NCBI RefSeq assembly: GCF_000170895.1
Contig: NZ_ABCS01000009.1
Location: 62,001 to 126,000 of the forward strand
Direction: 5' to 3'
DNA length: 64,000 bases
Source of the DNA: Plesiocystis pacifica SIR-1
GTDB lineage: Bacteria > Myxococcota_A > Polyangia > Nannocystales > Nannocystaceae
Position numbers and translations under genes: made by a program. Shown piece by piece: positions 42,346 through 50,221 of the stretch (its first letter is position 1; every line of letters starts with the position of its first letter). The notes below the pieces were generated by a model. It was not told where the DNA came from and did not search any database. It was given only the letters and a program-made list of their open reading frames with translations.

Positions 42346-42437
42346 TTCAGGGGCGTCGGCGTGCGCGGCCCTCGGAGTCCGGGCTCCCCGTGGGAGATTG
42401 TTTGCGGTCGCGGCTCCGTGCCCGCAAGCTGGGGTGC

Positions 42438-43304
42438 ATGGACGGGTTGGTGAAGCTCGCGGCCGAGGGACAGACCTACCTCATCTTGCTGCCCGCCTAT
42501 ACGGTCCTGCTCCTCGGTGAGCGGATCGCCCACGAGCTCACCAGCGACCGCCAGTGGGACGATCGCGACGGCGCCGCCAACCTCGCGATCACGGTCGCCT
42601 ACCTCGGCCTCGACGTGCTGATCGGCTGGTTGCTGCCGCTCGCGCTGATGACCCTGCTCTACGAGCACGCTCGGGTGGTGACCTTGGGGGGCTGGCTGGG
42701 GTGGCTGATCGCCTTCTTGCTCCACGACCTGATCTGGTACGTCGACCACCGCCTCGCTCACCGGGTCGGGCTGCTGTGGGCGATGCATCACGTCCACCAT
42801 TCGTCGCGGGAGTTCAACATGACGGTGGCCTCGCGCGGCTTCTTGCTCGACAACTCGATCTCGCGGCCGCTGTTTTACCTGCTGCCGGTCCTCGGCGTCG
42901 CGCCGCTGCAGTTCATCGTCATTCGGGTGCTCGTCAGCGTGTTCGGCATCGTCCAGCACACCCGCTTGATCCCGCGCCTGGGTTGGCTCGATCGCGTCCT
43001 CGCCACGCCCTCGAGCCACCGCGTCCACCACGGCGTCGACGCGCAGTACATCGACAAGAACTACGGCGAGGTGCTGATGGTCTGGGACCACCTGTTCGGG
43101 ACCTACCAGGCAGAGGAGCACGAGCCTCGCTACGGGACGACGACGCCGCTCGACAGCTACAACCCCGCCCGGATCGAGGTCGCAGGCTTCGCGTGGCTGC
43201 TCGCGCGGACCCGCTCCGCGCCGACCTGGGCCGACAAGCTCCGCTACCTCGTCATGCCGCCCGAGTGGAGCCACGAGGAGGAGCTGGGTCCGCAGCGGCC
43301 CTAG
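42438..43304 (+). CDS. Sterol desaturase / fatty acid hydroxylase-family protein
   Basis: 288 residues, integral membrane. The three histidine clusters that bind the di-iron centre are complete: HDLIWYVDHRLAH, MHHVHHSS and SHRVHHG. The enzymes insert oxygen or double bonds into sterols, carotenoids or lipids; myxobacteria are among the few bacteria that make sterols, so a sterol or ether-lipid substrate is possible but unproven. The ATG at 42438 is 92 bp after the histidine kinase gene, on the same strand; an alpha/beta hydrolase follows after 76 bp. Confidence 0.92.
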   Translation: MDGLVKLAAEGQTYLILLPAYTVLLLGERIAHELTSDRQWDDRDGAANLAITVAYLGLDVLIGWLLPLALMTLLYEHARVVTLGGWLGWLIAFLLHDLIWYVDHRLAHRVGLLWAMHHVHHSSREFNMTVASRGFLLDNSISRPLFYLLPVLGVAPLQFIVIRVLVSVFGIVQHTRLIPRLGWLDRVLATPSSHRVHHGVDAQYIDKNYGEVLMVWDHLFGTYQAEEHEPRYGTTTPLDSYNPARIEVAGFAWLLARTRSAPTWADKLRYLVMPPEWSHEEELGPQRP

Positions 43305-43380
43305 CGAGCCAGCGAGCCCCGCGGGTGGCGAGGTCCTCGAGCTCACGCTGGTGTGATACTGAGGACCGTCGCCCCCACCG

Positions 43381-44187
43381 ATGACGATCGAACTCGAGCA
43401 CCGCGTCCACCCCTCCACGCGCGGCCCCGTGCACTACTGGAGCGCGGGCACGGGGGAGGCGGTGGTCCTGCTCCACGGCGCGACCGTCGATCACCGGCTC
43501 TGGCAGCACCAGCTCGAGCCCTTCGCCGCGGACTTTCGCGTGCTCGCCGTGGACCTGCCCGCGCACGGTCGCTCGCGGCCCTACGCGCCCTTTTCGTTGG
43601 CGCGCTGCGCCGGGGAGGTCGCGGCGATCCTCGATCGAGAGGGCGTCGCGCGGGCGCACCTCGTGGGCCAGTCGATGGGGGGCTACATCGCCCAGGTGCT
43701 CGCGCTGGAGTACCCGGACCGAGTCGCGTCCTTCGTCGGGGTCGACACCTCGCCCTTCGACGCCAGCTACTACTCGACCGTGGATCGCCTGCTGCTCGCG
43801 GTGACCCCCGCGCTCCTCGCCCTCTACCCCCAGGGCATGCTCGTCGAGGGCATCGCGGCAAACTCCGCGGCCAGCGAGGCCGGGCGCGCGTACATGCGGG
43901 AGGTGCTCGCCGGGATGGGCAAGGCGGAGATTCGACGGATCATGGCGGAGGTCTACCGCGGCCTGCTCGCCTACGCCGATCGACGCTTTCAGCTCGCGTG
44001 CCCGGCCTTCCTGGTCGTCGGCGAGCTCGACGTCACCGGCAAGGTGCTCGCCTACTCCCAGCGCTGGGCCGCCGCAGAGGACCTCGAGCTGTACGTGGTC
44101 CCGGGCGGAGGTCACAACAGCAACTTCGACGCGCCGGAGCCGTTCAACCAGGCCGTGCTGGCCTTCTTGCGCGGCTTGCCGCGTTGA
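43381..44187 (+). CDS. Alpha/beta hydrolase
   Basis: 268 residues with the catalytic triad of the fold: nucleophile Ser in GQSMGGYIAQ, acid Asp in VVGELDVTGK and His in GGGHNSN. The oxyanion-hole motif is VVLLHGATVDHR. No signal peptide, so a cytoplasmic esterase, C-C hydrolase or haloperoxidase-like enzyme; the substrate is not deducible. GATACT lies about 20 nt before the ATG as a possible -10. The gene ends 13 bp before repeat A copy 4. Confidence 0.9.
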   Translation: MTIELEHRVHPSTRGPVHYWSAGTGEAVVLLHGATVDHRLWQHQLEPFAADFRVLAVDLPAHGRSRPYAPFSLARCAGEVAAILDREGVARAHLVGQSMGGYIAQVLALEYPDRVASFVGVDTSPFDASYYSTVDRLLLAVTPALLALYPQGMLVEGIAANSAASEAGRAYMREVLAGMGKAEIRRIMAEVYRGLLAYADRRFQLACPAFLVVGELDVTGKVLAYSQRWAAAEDLELYVVPGGGHNSNFDAPEPFNQAVLAFLRGLPR

Positions 44188-44200
44188 CGGCGAAGCCCTC

Positions 44201-44300
44201 TAGCAGTCGCCCACCCCGGCGGCGCCGGGACCCATGATCCACGAAAGCATCGTCCACGGACTCAGCTGGCGCTGAACCCGTGGGCGGCTGCCTTTCTCGG
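44201..44300 (-). repeat. Repeat A, copy 4 (100 bp)
   Basis: Reverse-complement copy of the 100-bp unit, beginning CTAGCAGTCGCCCAC at the border with the hydrolase gene spacer and ending CTTTCTCGG. Bases that differ from copies 1-3 lie mostly in hairpin loops (CCCGGC-GGC-GCCGGG) or exchange a G-C pair for a G-T pair (CAGC...GCTG versus CAGC...GTTG), which keeps the fold. Confidence 0.9.
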
Positions 44301-44301
44301 T

Positions 44302-44458
44302 AGGACATCGGAGAAGTCCTCACGACACCTCGCTTGGTCTTTTCGCCGAGCTCTTTGTCGCCAAAACTTGCGGTGGATCCACCACAGCGGCGTTTTGGCT
44401 CCGCGATCTCGACGAAAATCCACGGCGCGAGGAGCCGCGATGCCTTCTCCGATGCCCT
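44302..44458. repeat. Repeat B, copy 2: full-length imperfect palindrome
   Basis: 157 bp, about 97 percent identical to 22062-22219. It directly follows repeat A copy 4 and ends at CCCTGCTAG, where the CTA is the (reverse-strand) TAG stop of the SIMPL-domain gene. Together with copy 4 it fills the whole 272-bp spacer after the alpha/beta hydrolase gene. Confidence 0.85.
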
Positions 44459-44459
44459 G

Positions 44460-45272
44460 CTAGCCCCGCGGGTGAGCCACGAGGGCGTACTCGACGTGCA
44501 CGCTCAGGCGCAGCGTCACGGCTCCGGGCGCCAAGGCCCCGTCGGGCGCGTCCGCGCCGCGGGCCTCGTTGACGACCATGTTGGCCATGCCCCAGCCACC
44601 CCAGCCGCCCTGCTGGCCCTCCTCGATGGCGACGACCTCCCCGAGGCTGGCGTCGAGCACCCGCGCGCTCTGCTGGGCCTTGTCGCGGGCCGCTCGCAGG
44701 GCCAGCTCGCGCAGCTCGACCTTCTTTTGGGTCATCTGCGAGCTGCGGTACTGCGTGCTCAAGGAGCTGATCGAATAGCCCGCGGCGATCTCGGCCAGCT
44801 CGCCGACGCGCTCGAGCTCCCCCGAGGTTGCGACCACGCTCGCCGAGGCCGAGTAGGCGCGGACCTTTCGGTGCGGGTAGTCGCTCCACACCGGGTTGAC
44901 CGAGAGGTGCCCGACCCGGATCGCGTCCGGGTCGAGGCCGGCCTCGCGCAGGGCCGCGGCCAGAGCCTCTCGCTGCTCTCGAACCGCAGCCACGGCGTCC
45001 GTGGACGCGCTCGCCTCGGCGCTCAGGGTCACGTGGAGGTCGACGAGGTCCGGGGACACGTCGATGGAGGCGATCCCGTCGACCCGCACCCGGGGCCCGG
45101 CGAGGGCGAGGCCTTCCTCGCCGGCCTGGATCACCACCGTCGTCGGCGGGCCGGCAGACAACTCCTGGCACTCGGAAGGACCGTCCGTGCAGCTCGGGGC
45201 ACACAGGAGCAGCGCGCCCAAGACGAAGAGCTGGGCGCGCTGGGACGTTGACGTGGAGGAGGCGGGGCTCAC
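44460..45272 (-). CDS. SIMPL-domain (DUF541) lipoprotein
   Basis: 270 residues, GTG start 6 nt after TAGGCT on the minus strand. A signal region (LFVLGALLLCAPSC) carries a likely lipidation Cys. The SIMPL/DUF541 domain is recognised from VRVDGIASIDVSPDLVDLHVTLSAEA, the Trp/Tyr segment VNPVWSDYPHRKVRAYSASASV, LALRAARDKAQQSARVL and the C-terminal VTLRLSVHVEYAL. Members (BP26, YggE) are periplasmic or envelope proteins linked to oxidative stress and form oligomeric rings. The stop codon is at the edge of repeat B. Confidence 0.9.
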   Translation of the reverse strand: MSPASSTSTSQRAQLFVLGALLLCAPSCTDGPSECQELSAGPPTTVVIQAGEEGLALAGPRVRVDGIASIDVSPDLVDLHVTLSAEASASTDAVAAVREQREALAAALREAGLDPDAIRVGHLSVNPVWSDYPHRKVRAYSASASVVATSGELERVGELAEIAAGYSISSLSTQYRSSQMTQKKVELRELALRAARDKAQQSARVLDASLGEVVAIEEGQQGGWGGWGMANMVVNEARGADAPDGALAPGAVTLRLSVHVEYALVAHPRG

Positions 45273-45284
45273 CCTCGGAGCCTA

Positions 45285-45703
45285 GGCAGGCATCGGCTCT
45301 GGGCCGGTAAGACCCCGGTAAAAGCGCAGGGTCCGCTCGTAGAGCCCCCGCGCGTGCCGGGCTACTTGGGCCGCGCGCAGAAGCCCGACTCGAGGATCGG
45401 CCCCGGCGTCAGGCCCAGATCGAGCTCTCCGTCGTCCCAGCAATCGTAGCCATCGGGGCAGTCCAGGCTCGACGATCGCCTCAAAGCGGCCCCGGGTCAC
45501 TCCTCCTCGGACTTCGGCCTCAGTCTCGCGGGACGGACGCATCCCGATCCATTGTCCGTCGCTGGCGGGGTTCATTTGGAAAAGTTGGCGGTGCTCCCGA
45601 GCGCCCGCGGCCCTCGTCGAGAGGTGCCACGGGCGCGCCGATTCGATCCTCCGGGAGCCTCGCTTGCATCCGCTGCCACCCGCTCCGGGTTTGGTCTGGG
45701 CTG
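45285..45703. other. 419-bp intergenic region with a gene remnant
   Basis: The SIMPL promoter is at its left edge (TAGGCT, minus strand, 45279-45284). The middle holds a short Cys-rich reading frame described separately. The remainder, 45500-45703, includes GC-rich direct and inverted short repeats but no gene with convincing codon pattern. Confidence 0.4.
45362..45496 (-). pseudogene. Cys-rich protein fragment, probable remnant
   Basis: Between an in-frame TGA and a TAG lies a 40-odd codon frame reading SSLDCPDGYDCWDDGELDLGL and ending SGFCARPK. The Cys, Asp and Gly pattern looks like the end of a myxobacterial secreted Cys-rich protein, but there is no start codon with a plausible signal and no upstream extension. 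Most likely the decayed 3' end of a lost gene. Confidence 0.3.
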
Positions 45704-46231
45704 CTAGATCTCGCGAGCCCGCGCCCGCAGCAGCGCCACGTTGCGGGCCGGGATCGCCGAGACGTCCGGGTGCTCGTCGACGGCCCGGCTCACGCTCGCC
45801 TCGCGCAGGATGTGGAGCATCGGGTGGGGCGAGCGGTTGGTCGCGTTGGCGGGGTCGTCGGGCTCGGCGTCGCCAAAGCAGTAGTCCGGGTGGAAGCTGG
45901 CGATCTGCACCTCACCGACGAGCTCGCGGGCCTCGAGCAGGCCGTCGACGTCGGCGAGGAAGTCGTTGTAGTCGGCGAAGTCCGTGAGGCACTCGGGGTG
46001 GACGAGCACGCTGGTCTCGATCACCTCGGCGGGCGCGCGCAGGACCCGAGCGATGGCCTCGTCGAGGAGGACGAGGAGCTCGCGGGGGTCGTCGCAGTCG
46101 GTGACCTCGATGCGCAGGGCGCCGGCGTCGAGGGGGGCCTTGGCGAAGGGGCACAGGCCCAGGCCGACGACGAAGTCCTCGATCCACCCGAGGGTCTCGG
46201 CGCGCACGCGCTGGCTGTAGGCGTCGGTCAT
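45704..46231 (-). CDS. DUF1415-family protein
   Basis: 175 residues, close to the family length. Characteristic segments are TLGWIEDFVVGLGLCPFAKAP near the N-terminus, ETSVLVHPECLTDFADYNDFL and QIASFHPDYCFGDAEPDDPANATNRSPHPMLHILRE, with conserved Cys and His that could bind a metal. No function is established. It is the last gene of the long minus-strand operon, 10 bp after the metallocarboxypeptidase gene. Confidence 0.88.
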   Translation of the reverse strand: MTDAYSQRVRAETLGWIEDFVVGLGLCPFAKAPLDAGALRIEVTDCDDPRELLVLLDEAIARVLRAPAEVIETSVLVHPECLTDFADYNDFLADVDGLLEARELVGEVQIASFHPDYCFGDAEPDDPANATNRSPHPMLHILREASVSRAVDEHPDVSAIPARNVALLRARAREI

Positions 46232-46241
46232 GCGCTCGACC

Positions 46242-47189
46242 TCAGGCTTGGGCCAGGGCGTAGTCCAGGCCGCCGCGGACGGCCGCGACCTGGGCGGCGT
46301 TGCAGTTCTCGGGGGTCGTCTTGGGGCTGTCGGGGTAGACCTCGGTGGTCGTCGTGAACCGGGCCCCGGTCACGCCCGCGCACAGGCCCAGGCCGTCGAG
46401 GGGGTAGTTGATGACGCCGCGCTGGACCACGGGGCAGCCGATGATCTCGCCTTTGTCGTCCGCCGGGGCGATGTGCGTGACCTGCTCGACGGCGGCGATG
46501 ATCGCCCCCTGGAAGCCCGCTTGGGGGTTCTCGGTGTCGCCCACGGTGTAGAAGCCGTCGGGGATCAGGCCGGGCTCGAAGGCCTTGCCGTCGCGGGCGG
46601 CGAGGGCCGGGCGGAACTCGTCCTCGTCGCTGTCGGTGGTCTCGTGCAGGTCCATGTGCACGAGGAACACGGCGCCGTGCTCGGCCTCGAGATCGGCGAC
46701 CAGGCGCATGAGCGAGGCGGACTCTTCGGCGGGCGAGTCGGCGACGAAGGAGCGGTTGGGGTCGTGGGTCTCGGGGTTCCAGCGGTTGATGACCTCGTAG
46801 CCCCAGGGGCTGACGCAGGGCGCGATCACGAGGTTGAGGCGGTCGAGGTAGGCCGAGGCGTGCTCGCGCAGGAACTCGAGCGCGCCCTGGACCCCGCTGG
46901 TCTCGTAGCCGTGCACGCCCCCGGTGATCAGCGCCCAGGGCAGCCCGGCCTTGGGCTCGGCCGGGCGCGCGACGAAGAGCGGGTAGCGGGCGGCGTCGAT
47001 GCTCAGCGCGCCGTACTGCTCGACGAGGAAGCCCGGGGCGAGCGCGGGCCCGCCGACGCCCTCGAGCTTGGCGAGCACTTCGTCTTTGTAGCTGCGCTCG
47101 ATGTTGCGCTGGCCGAGCCAGGTGGCCTTGTCGGCCTCGGTCCAGGGCTGGCCGGGGGTGCCGATGGGGTAGAAGCGCTCGTCGCTCAT
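46242..47189 (-). CDS. M14-type metallocarboxypeptidase / aspartoacylase-like protein
   Basis: 315 residues. The zinc site is HGYE in ITGGVHGYETSG (His and Glu) with a downstream His in LVHMDLHETT, and NRWNPETHDPNRSF fits the substrate-binding Asn-Arg motif of M14 proteins. No signal peptide, so a cytoplasmic amide hydrolase. It could deacylate an amino acid conjugate produced or consumed by the acyl-CoA pathway encoded upstream, a guess from context. It begins 19 bp after the beta-keto acid cleavage enzyme gene and is followed by a DUF1415 gene at 10 bp. Confidence 0.85.
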   Translation of the reverse strand: MSDERFYPIGTPGQPWTEADKATWLGQRNIERSYKDEVLAKLEGVGGPALAPGFLVEQYGALSIDAARYPLFVARPAEPKAGLPWALITGGVHGYETSGVQGALEFLREHASAYLDRLNLVIAPCVSPWGYEVINRWNPETHDPNRSFVADSPAEESASLMRLVADLEAEHGAVFLVHMDLHETTDSDEDEFRPALAARDGKAFEPGLIPDGFYTVGDTENPQAGFQGAIIAAVEQVTHIAPADDKGEIIGCPVVQRGVINYPLDGLGLCAGVTGARFTTTTEVYPDSPKTTPENCNAAQVAAVRGGLDYALAQA

Positions 47190-47208
47190 GCCCCCGGTTT
47201 TGCCATAC

Positions 47209-48090
47209 TCAAGCAGCGGGGCGAAGGCCGAGGATCTCGCGGGCCTCGTCGGGGGTGGCGACTGCGCGGCCGGCTTCGCGGGCGCAGGTGGCCAGGGCCT
47301 CGATCAGCGGCCCGTTGCCCGTGGTCTTGTCGCCGCTGGGCAGGTAGAAGGTGTCCTCGACGCCGGTGCGCAGCTGCCCGCCGAGCTCGGCGGCCTTGCG
47401 GTGCAGGTCCCAGACCTCCTGGCGGCCGATGGCGGTGACCTGCCAGGTGCTGCCCTCGACGCGGTAGCCCTCGATGAGCTCGAGCAGGCGCGGGTCCGAG
47501 GGCATGCCCGAGGCCACGCCCATGACGAAGTTGTAGTCGGGGTGCTGGGCGAGGCCCTCGGTCAGCCCGGCTTTGACGAACAGCCCGATCGAGCGGACGA
47601 TGCCCACGTCGAAGCACTCGAACTCGGGGACCGCCTGGGTCTCCTTCATGACCGCGAGGAATTTTTCGATCTTGGCCACGGGGTTGTCGAAGAGCATGGG
47701 CGGCCAGGCCCACTTCCCGTTGCTGCGGACCTTGAGGTAGTTGAGGCTGCCGGCGTTGCAGGCCGCGATCTCGGGCTTGACCCGACGCATGGCGCCCTCG
47801 GGGCCGGAGATGTCCTCGCCCACGACGCCGGTGCTCATGTTGATGATCACCCCGGGGCAGGCGGCGCGGATCGAGTCGATGATCTCGCCGCAGATCTCGG
47901 GCTCCCAGGTGGGCAGAAAGCCCATGTTGGGCCGCTGGTCCCGGAAGTGCACGTGCATGATCGAGGCGCCCGCGTTGAAGGCGTCCTTGGCCGCCTGCGT
48001 CATCTCCTCGACGGTGACGGGAACGGGGTGCTGCTTGGGGTTGGTGAGCACCCCGGTCAGGGCGCAGGTCAGGGCGGCTTTGTCGGTCAT
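47209..48090 (-). CDS. Beta-keto acid cleavage enzyme (BKACE, DUF849)
   Basis: 293 residues. The TIM-barrel DUF849 family is recognised from ALTCALTGVLTNPKQHPVPVTVEEM, the zinc HxH motif in SIMHVHFRD, VIINMSTG, and GNGPLIEALATCAR. BKACE enzymes condense a beta-keto acid with acetyl-CoA and cleave it to acetoacetate and a new acyl-CoA. In this operon it occupies the place that HMG-CoA lyase has in liu clusters, so it may perform the final C-C cleavage. It starts 46 bp downstream of the carboxylase alpha gene. Confidence 0.92.
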   Translation of the reverse strand: MTDKAALTCALTGVLTNPKQHPVPVTVEEMTQAAKDAFNAGASIMHVHFRDQRPNMGFLPTWEPEICGEIIDSIRAACPGVIINMSTGVVGEDISGPEGAMRRVKPEIAACNAGSLNYLKVRSNGKWAWPPMLFDNPVAKIEKFLAVMKETQAVPEFECFDVGIVRSIGLFVKAGLTEGLAQHPDYNFVMGVASGMPSDPRLLELIEGYRVEGSTWQVTAIGRQEVWDLHRKAAELGGQLRTGVEDTFYLPSGDKTTGNGPLIEALATCAREAGRAVATPDEAREILGLRPAA

Positions 48091-48136
48091 GGTCGCGGTC
48101 GTCCTTCGGGGAGTCGCTTGGGAGGTGGGGGAGGTT

Positions 48137-50176
48137 TCAGCTCTCGGGGGCTGTCTCGGGGGCCGTCTCGGGCTCGGGCTCGAGCACGACGAGCACCTGG
48201 CCGTTGTCGACCTGGTCGCCCACGGCCGCGCGCAGCTCGGTGATGGTGCCGGCGACGGGGGTGGTCAGGGTCGACTCGATCTTCATGGCTTCCATGGTCA
48301 GCAAGCGGGCGCCGGCCTCGACGCGCTCGCCCGCGGCGACGGCCAGGGCGAGCACGCGGCCCATGGTCGGGGCGCGGATGATGCCGTCGCGGCCGTCGGA
48401 GCCCGCGTCGCCCGCGTTGTCGTGGGGGCGGTGCTCGGAGAAGCGCAGCGCGGCGCCGTCGCGCTCGAGGATGAGCGCCTCGCCCTGGTCGAGGGTGATG
48501 ACGTCGCGCTGGAGGCCGTCGAGGTCGACGCGGGCGCGGGCGCGGCTGGGGTCGCGCCGGAGCACGCGGACGCGGCTCGGCTCGCCGTTGTCGACGCGGA
48601 CCGACCAGCCGTCGGCCTCGGGGGTCAGCTCGACGCGCGCGGGGTCTTCGGTGTTGGCCTCGCGCAGCTCGAGGACGCTGGCCCGGGAGTGGGCGCTGCG
48701 CCAGCCTGGCTCGAGGCCGGCGCGGGTCAGGCTGAGGTCGCGGCGACCCTCGGCCCACAGCGCCGCGGCCACGGCGAAGTCTGCCGCGCTCGCCCCCGGT
48801 CGCGCGCCCAGCTCGGCCTCGACGCCCTCGCTGCTCTCGACGAACTGCGTGCTGACCTCGCCAGCGACGAAGCGCGGGTGGGCGAGCAGGTCGGCGAGGA
48901 AGGCCTTGTTGGTCACCGGGCCCAGGAGCACGGTGTGTTCGAGGGCGCGGATCAGCCGGCGCCGGGCTTGCTCGCGGCTGCGGCCCCGGGCGATGACCTT
49001 GGCGACCATGGGGTCGTAGTCCGAGCCCACGGCCATGCCCTGGTCCACGCCCTCGACGAAGCCGTGGTCGACGCGCACGCCCTCGAGCTGCGCGGGCAGC
49101 CACGCGTGCACGGGGCCGGTCTGGGGTAGGAAGCCCGCCCGCGGGTCCTCGGCGTAGAGCCGCGCCTCGATGGCGTGACCGTCGAGGGCGACCTGTTCCT
49201 GGGTCAGCGGCAGGGTCTGGCCCGCGGCGACGTCGAGCTGCCAGGCGACCAGGTCCTGGCCGGTGACCTCCTCGGTCACGGGGTGCTCGACCTGCAAGCG
49301 GGTGTTCATCTCGAGGAAGTAAAACGCCCCGTCGGCCCCGAGCAGGAACTCGACGGTGCCCGCCCCGACGTAGCCGATGGCCTTGGCCGCGGCCACGGCC
49401 GCCTCGCCCATGCGCGCGCGCAGGTCCGCGTCGACGGCGGGGCAGGGGGACTCCTCGATGATCTTTTGGTGCCGGCGCTGGGCCGAGCAGTCGCGCTCGC
49501 CGAGGTGGATGGCGTTGCCGTGGGTGTCGGCGAACACCTGGATCTCGACGTGGCGCGCCCCCTCGACCAGCTTCTCGAGGATCAGCTCGCCGCTGCCGAA
49601 GGCGTTTTGAGCCTCGGTGGTCGCGCCCGCGACGGCGTCGGCGAGCTGCTCGGGCCCGTCGACGCGGCGCATGCCTCGACCGCCGCCGCCCGCAGACGCC
49701 TTGAGCAGGACGGGGTAGCCGATGCGCGCGGCCTCTTTGGTCAGCACCTCGACGGACTGGTCGCCCTGGTAGCCGGGGACCGTGGGCACGCCCGCCTCGA
49801 TCATCCGCGCCTTGGCCCGGGCCTTGTCGCCCATGGCCTCGATGGCGGCGGGCGGCGGGCCGACGAACACGACCTCGGCGTCGGCGCAGGCCTGGGCGAA
49901 GCCGGCGTTCTCGGACAAAAAGCCGTAGCCCGGGTGGATCGCGTCGGCGCCCGTGCGCGCGGCCGCGGCGAGGATGGCCTCGACGGACAGGTAGGACTCG
50001 GCGGCGTTGGCCGGGCCGATGCGGATTGCCTCGTCGGCCTCGCGCACGGCCAGGCCGTCGGCGTCGGCGTCGGAGTAGACGGCGACGGTGGCGTAGCCGA
50101 GGGCGCGGGCGGTGCGGATGACCCGGGCGGCGATCTCACCGCGGTTGGCGATCAGGAGCTTTTCGAAGGCGGGCAT
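48137..50176 (-). CDS. Acyl-CoA carboxylase alpha subunit (biotin carboxylase + BCCP)
   Basis: 679 residues, the length of 3-methylcrotonyl/geranyl-CoA carboxylase alpha chains. Residues 1 to about 450 are biotin carboxylase (KLLIANRGEIAARVIRTARALGY, the Gly-rich KASAGGGGRGMR, EMNTRLQVEHPVTE). The C-terminal biotin carrier has the attachment Lys in EAMKIES and ends in a Glu/Pro tail. It carboxylates its own biotin with ATP and bicarbonate for transfer by the beta subunit encoded three genes upstream. Note EAMKIE where most carriers read AMKM. It lies 45 bp after the enoyl-CoA hydratase gene. Confidence 0.95.
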   Translation of the reverse strand: MPAFEKLLIANRGEIAARVIRTARALGYATVAVYSDADADGLAVREADEAIRIGPANAAESYLSVEAILAAAARTGADAIHPGYGFLSENAGFAQACADAEVVFVGPPPAAIEAMGDKARAKARMIEAGVPTVPGYQGDQSVEVLTKEAARIGYPVLLKASAGGGGRGMRRVDGPEQLADAVAGATTEAQNAFGSGELILEKLVEGARHVEIQVFADTHGNAIHLGERDCSAQRRHQKIIEESPCPAVDADLRARMGEAAVAAAKAIGYVGAGTVEFLLGADGAFYFLEMNTRLQVEHPVTEEVTGQDLVAWQLDVAAGQTLPLTQEQVALDGHAIEARLYAEDPRAGFLPQTGPVHAWLPAQLEGVRVDHGFVEGVDQGMAVGSDYDPMVAKVIARGRSREQARRRLIRALEHTVLLGPVTNKAFLADLLAHPRFVAGEVSTQFVESSEGVEAELGARPGASAADFAVAAALWAEGRRDLSLTRAGLEPGWRSAHSRASVLELREANTEDPARVELTPEADGWSVRVDNGEPSRVRVLRRDPSRARARVDLDGLQRDVITLDQGEALILERDGAALRFSEHRPHDNAGDAGSDGRDGIIRAPTMGRVLALAVAAGERVEAGARLLTMEAMKIESTLTTPVAGTITELRAAVGDQVDNGQVLVVLEPEPETAPETAPES

Positions 50177-50221
50177 GTCGGCTGGGTTTCGCGGCTGGTT
50201 CTCGGGGTCGTCGAGAGGGGG

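Noticed and set aside
45282..45575. A 97-codon Arg-rich frame in the spacer after the SIMPL gene
   Set aside because: Arg/Gly-rich composition typical of non-coding GC-rich DNA; a different frame shows the more convincing Cys-rich remnant.
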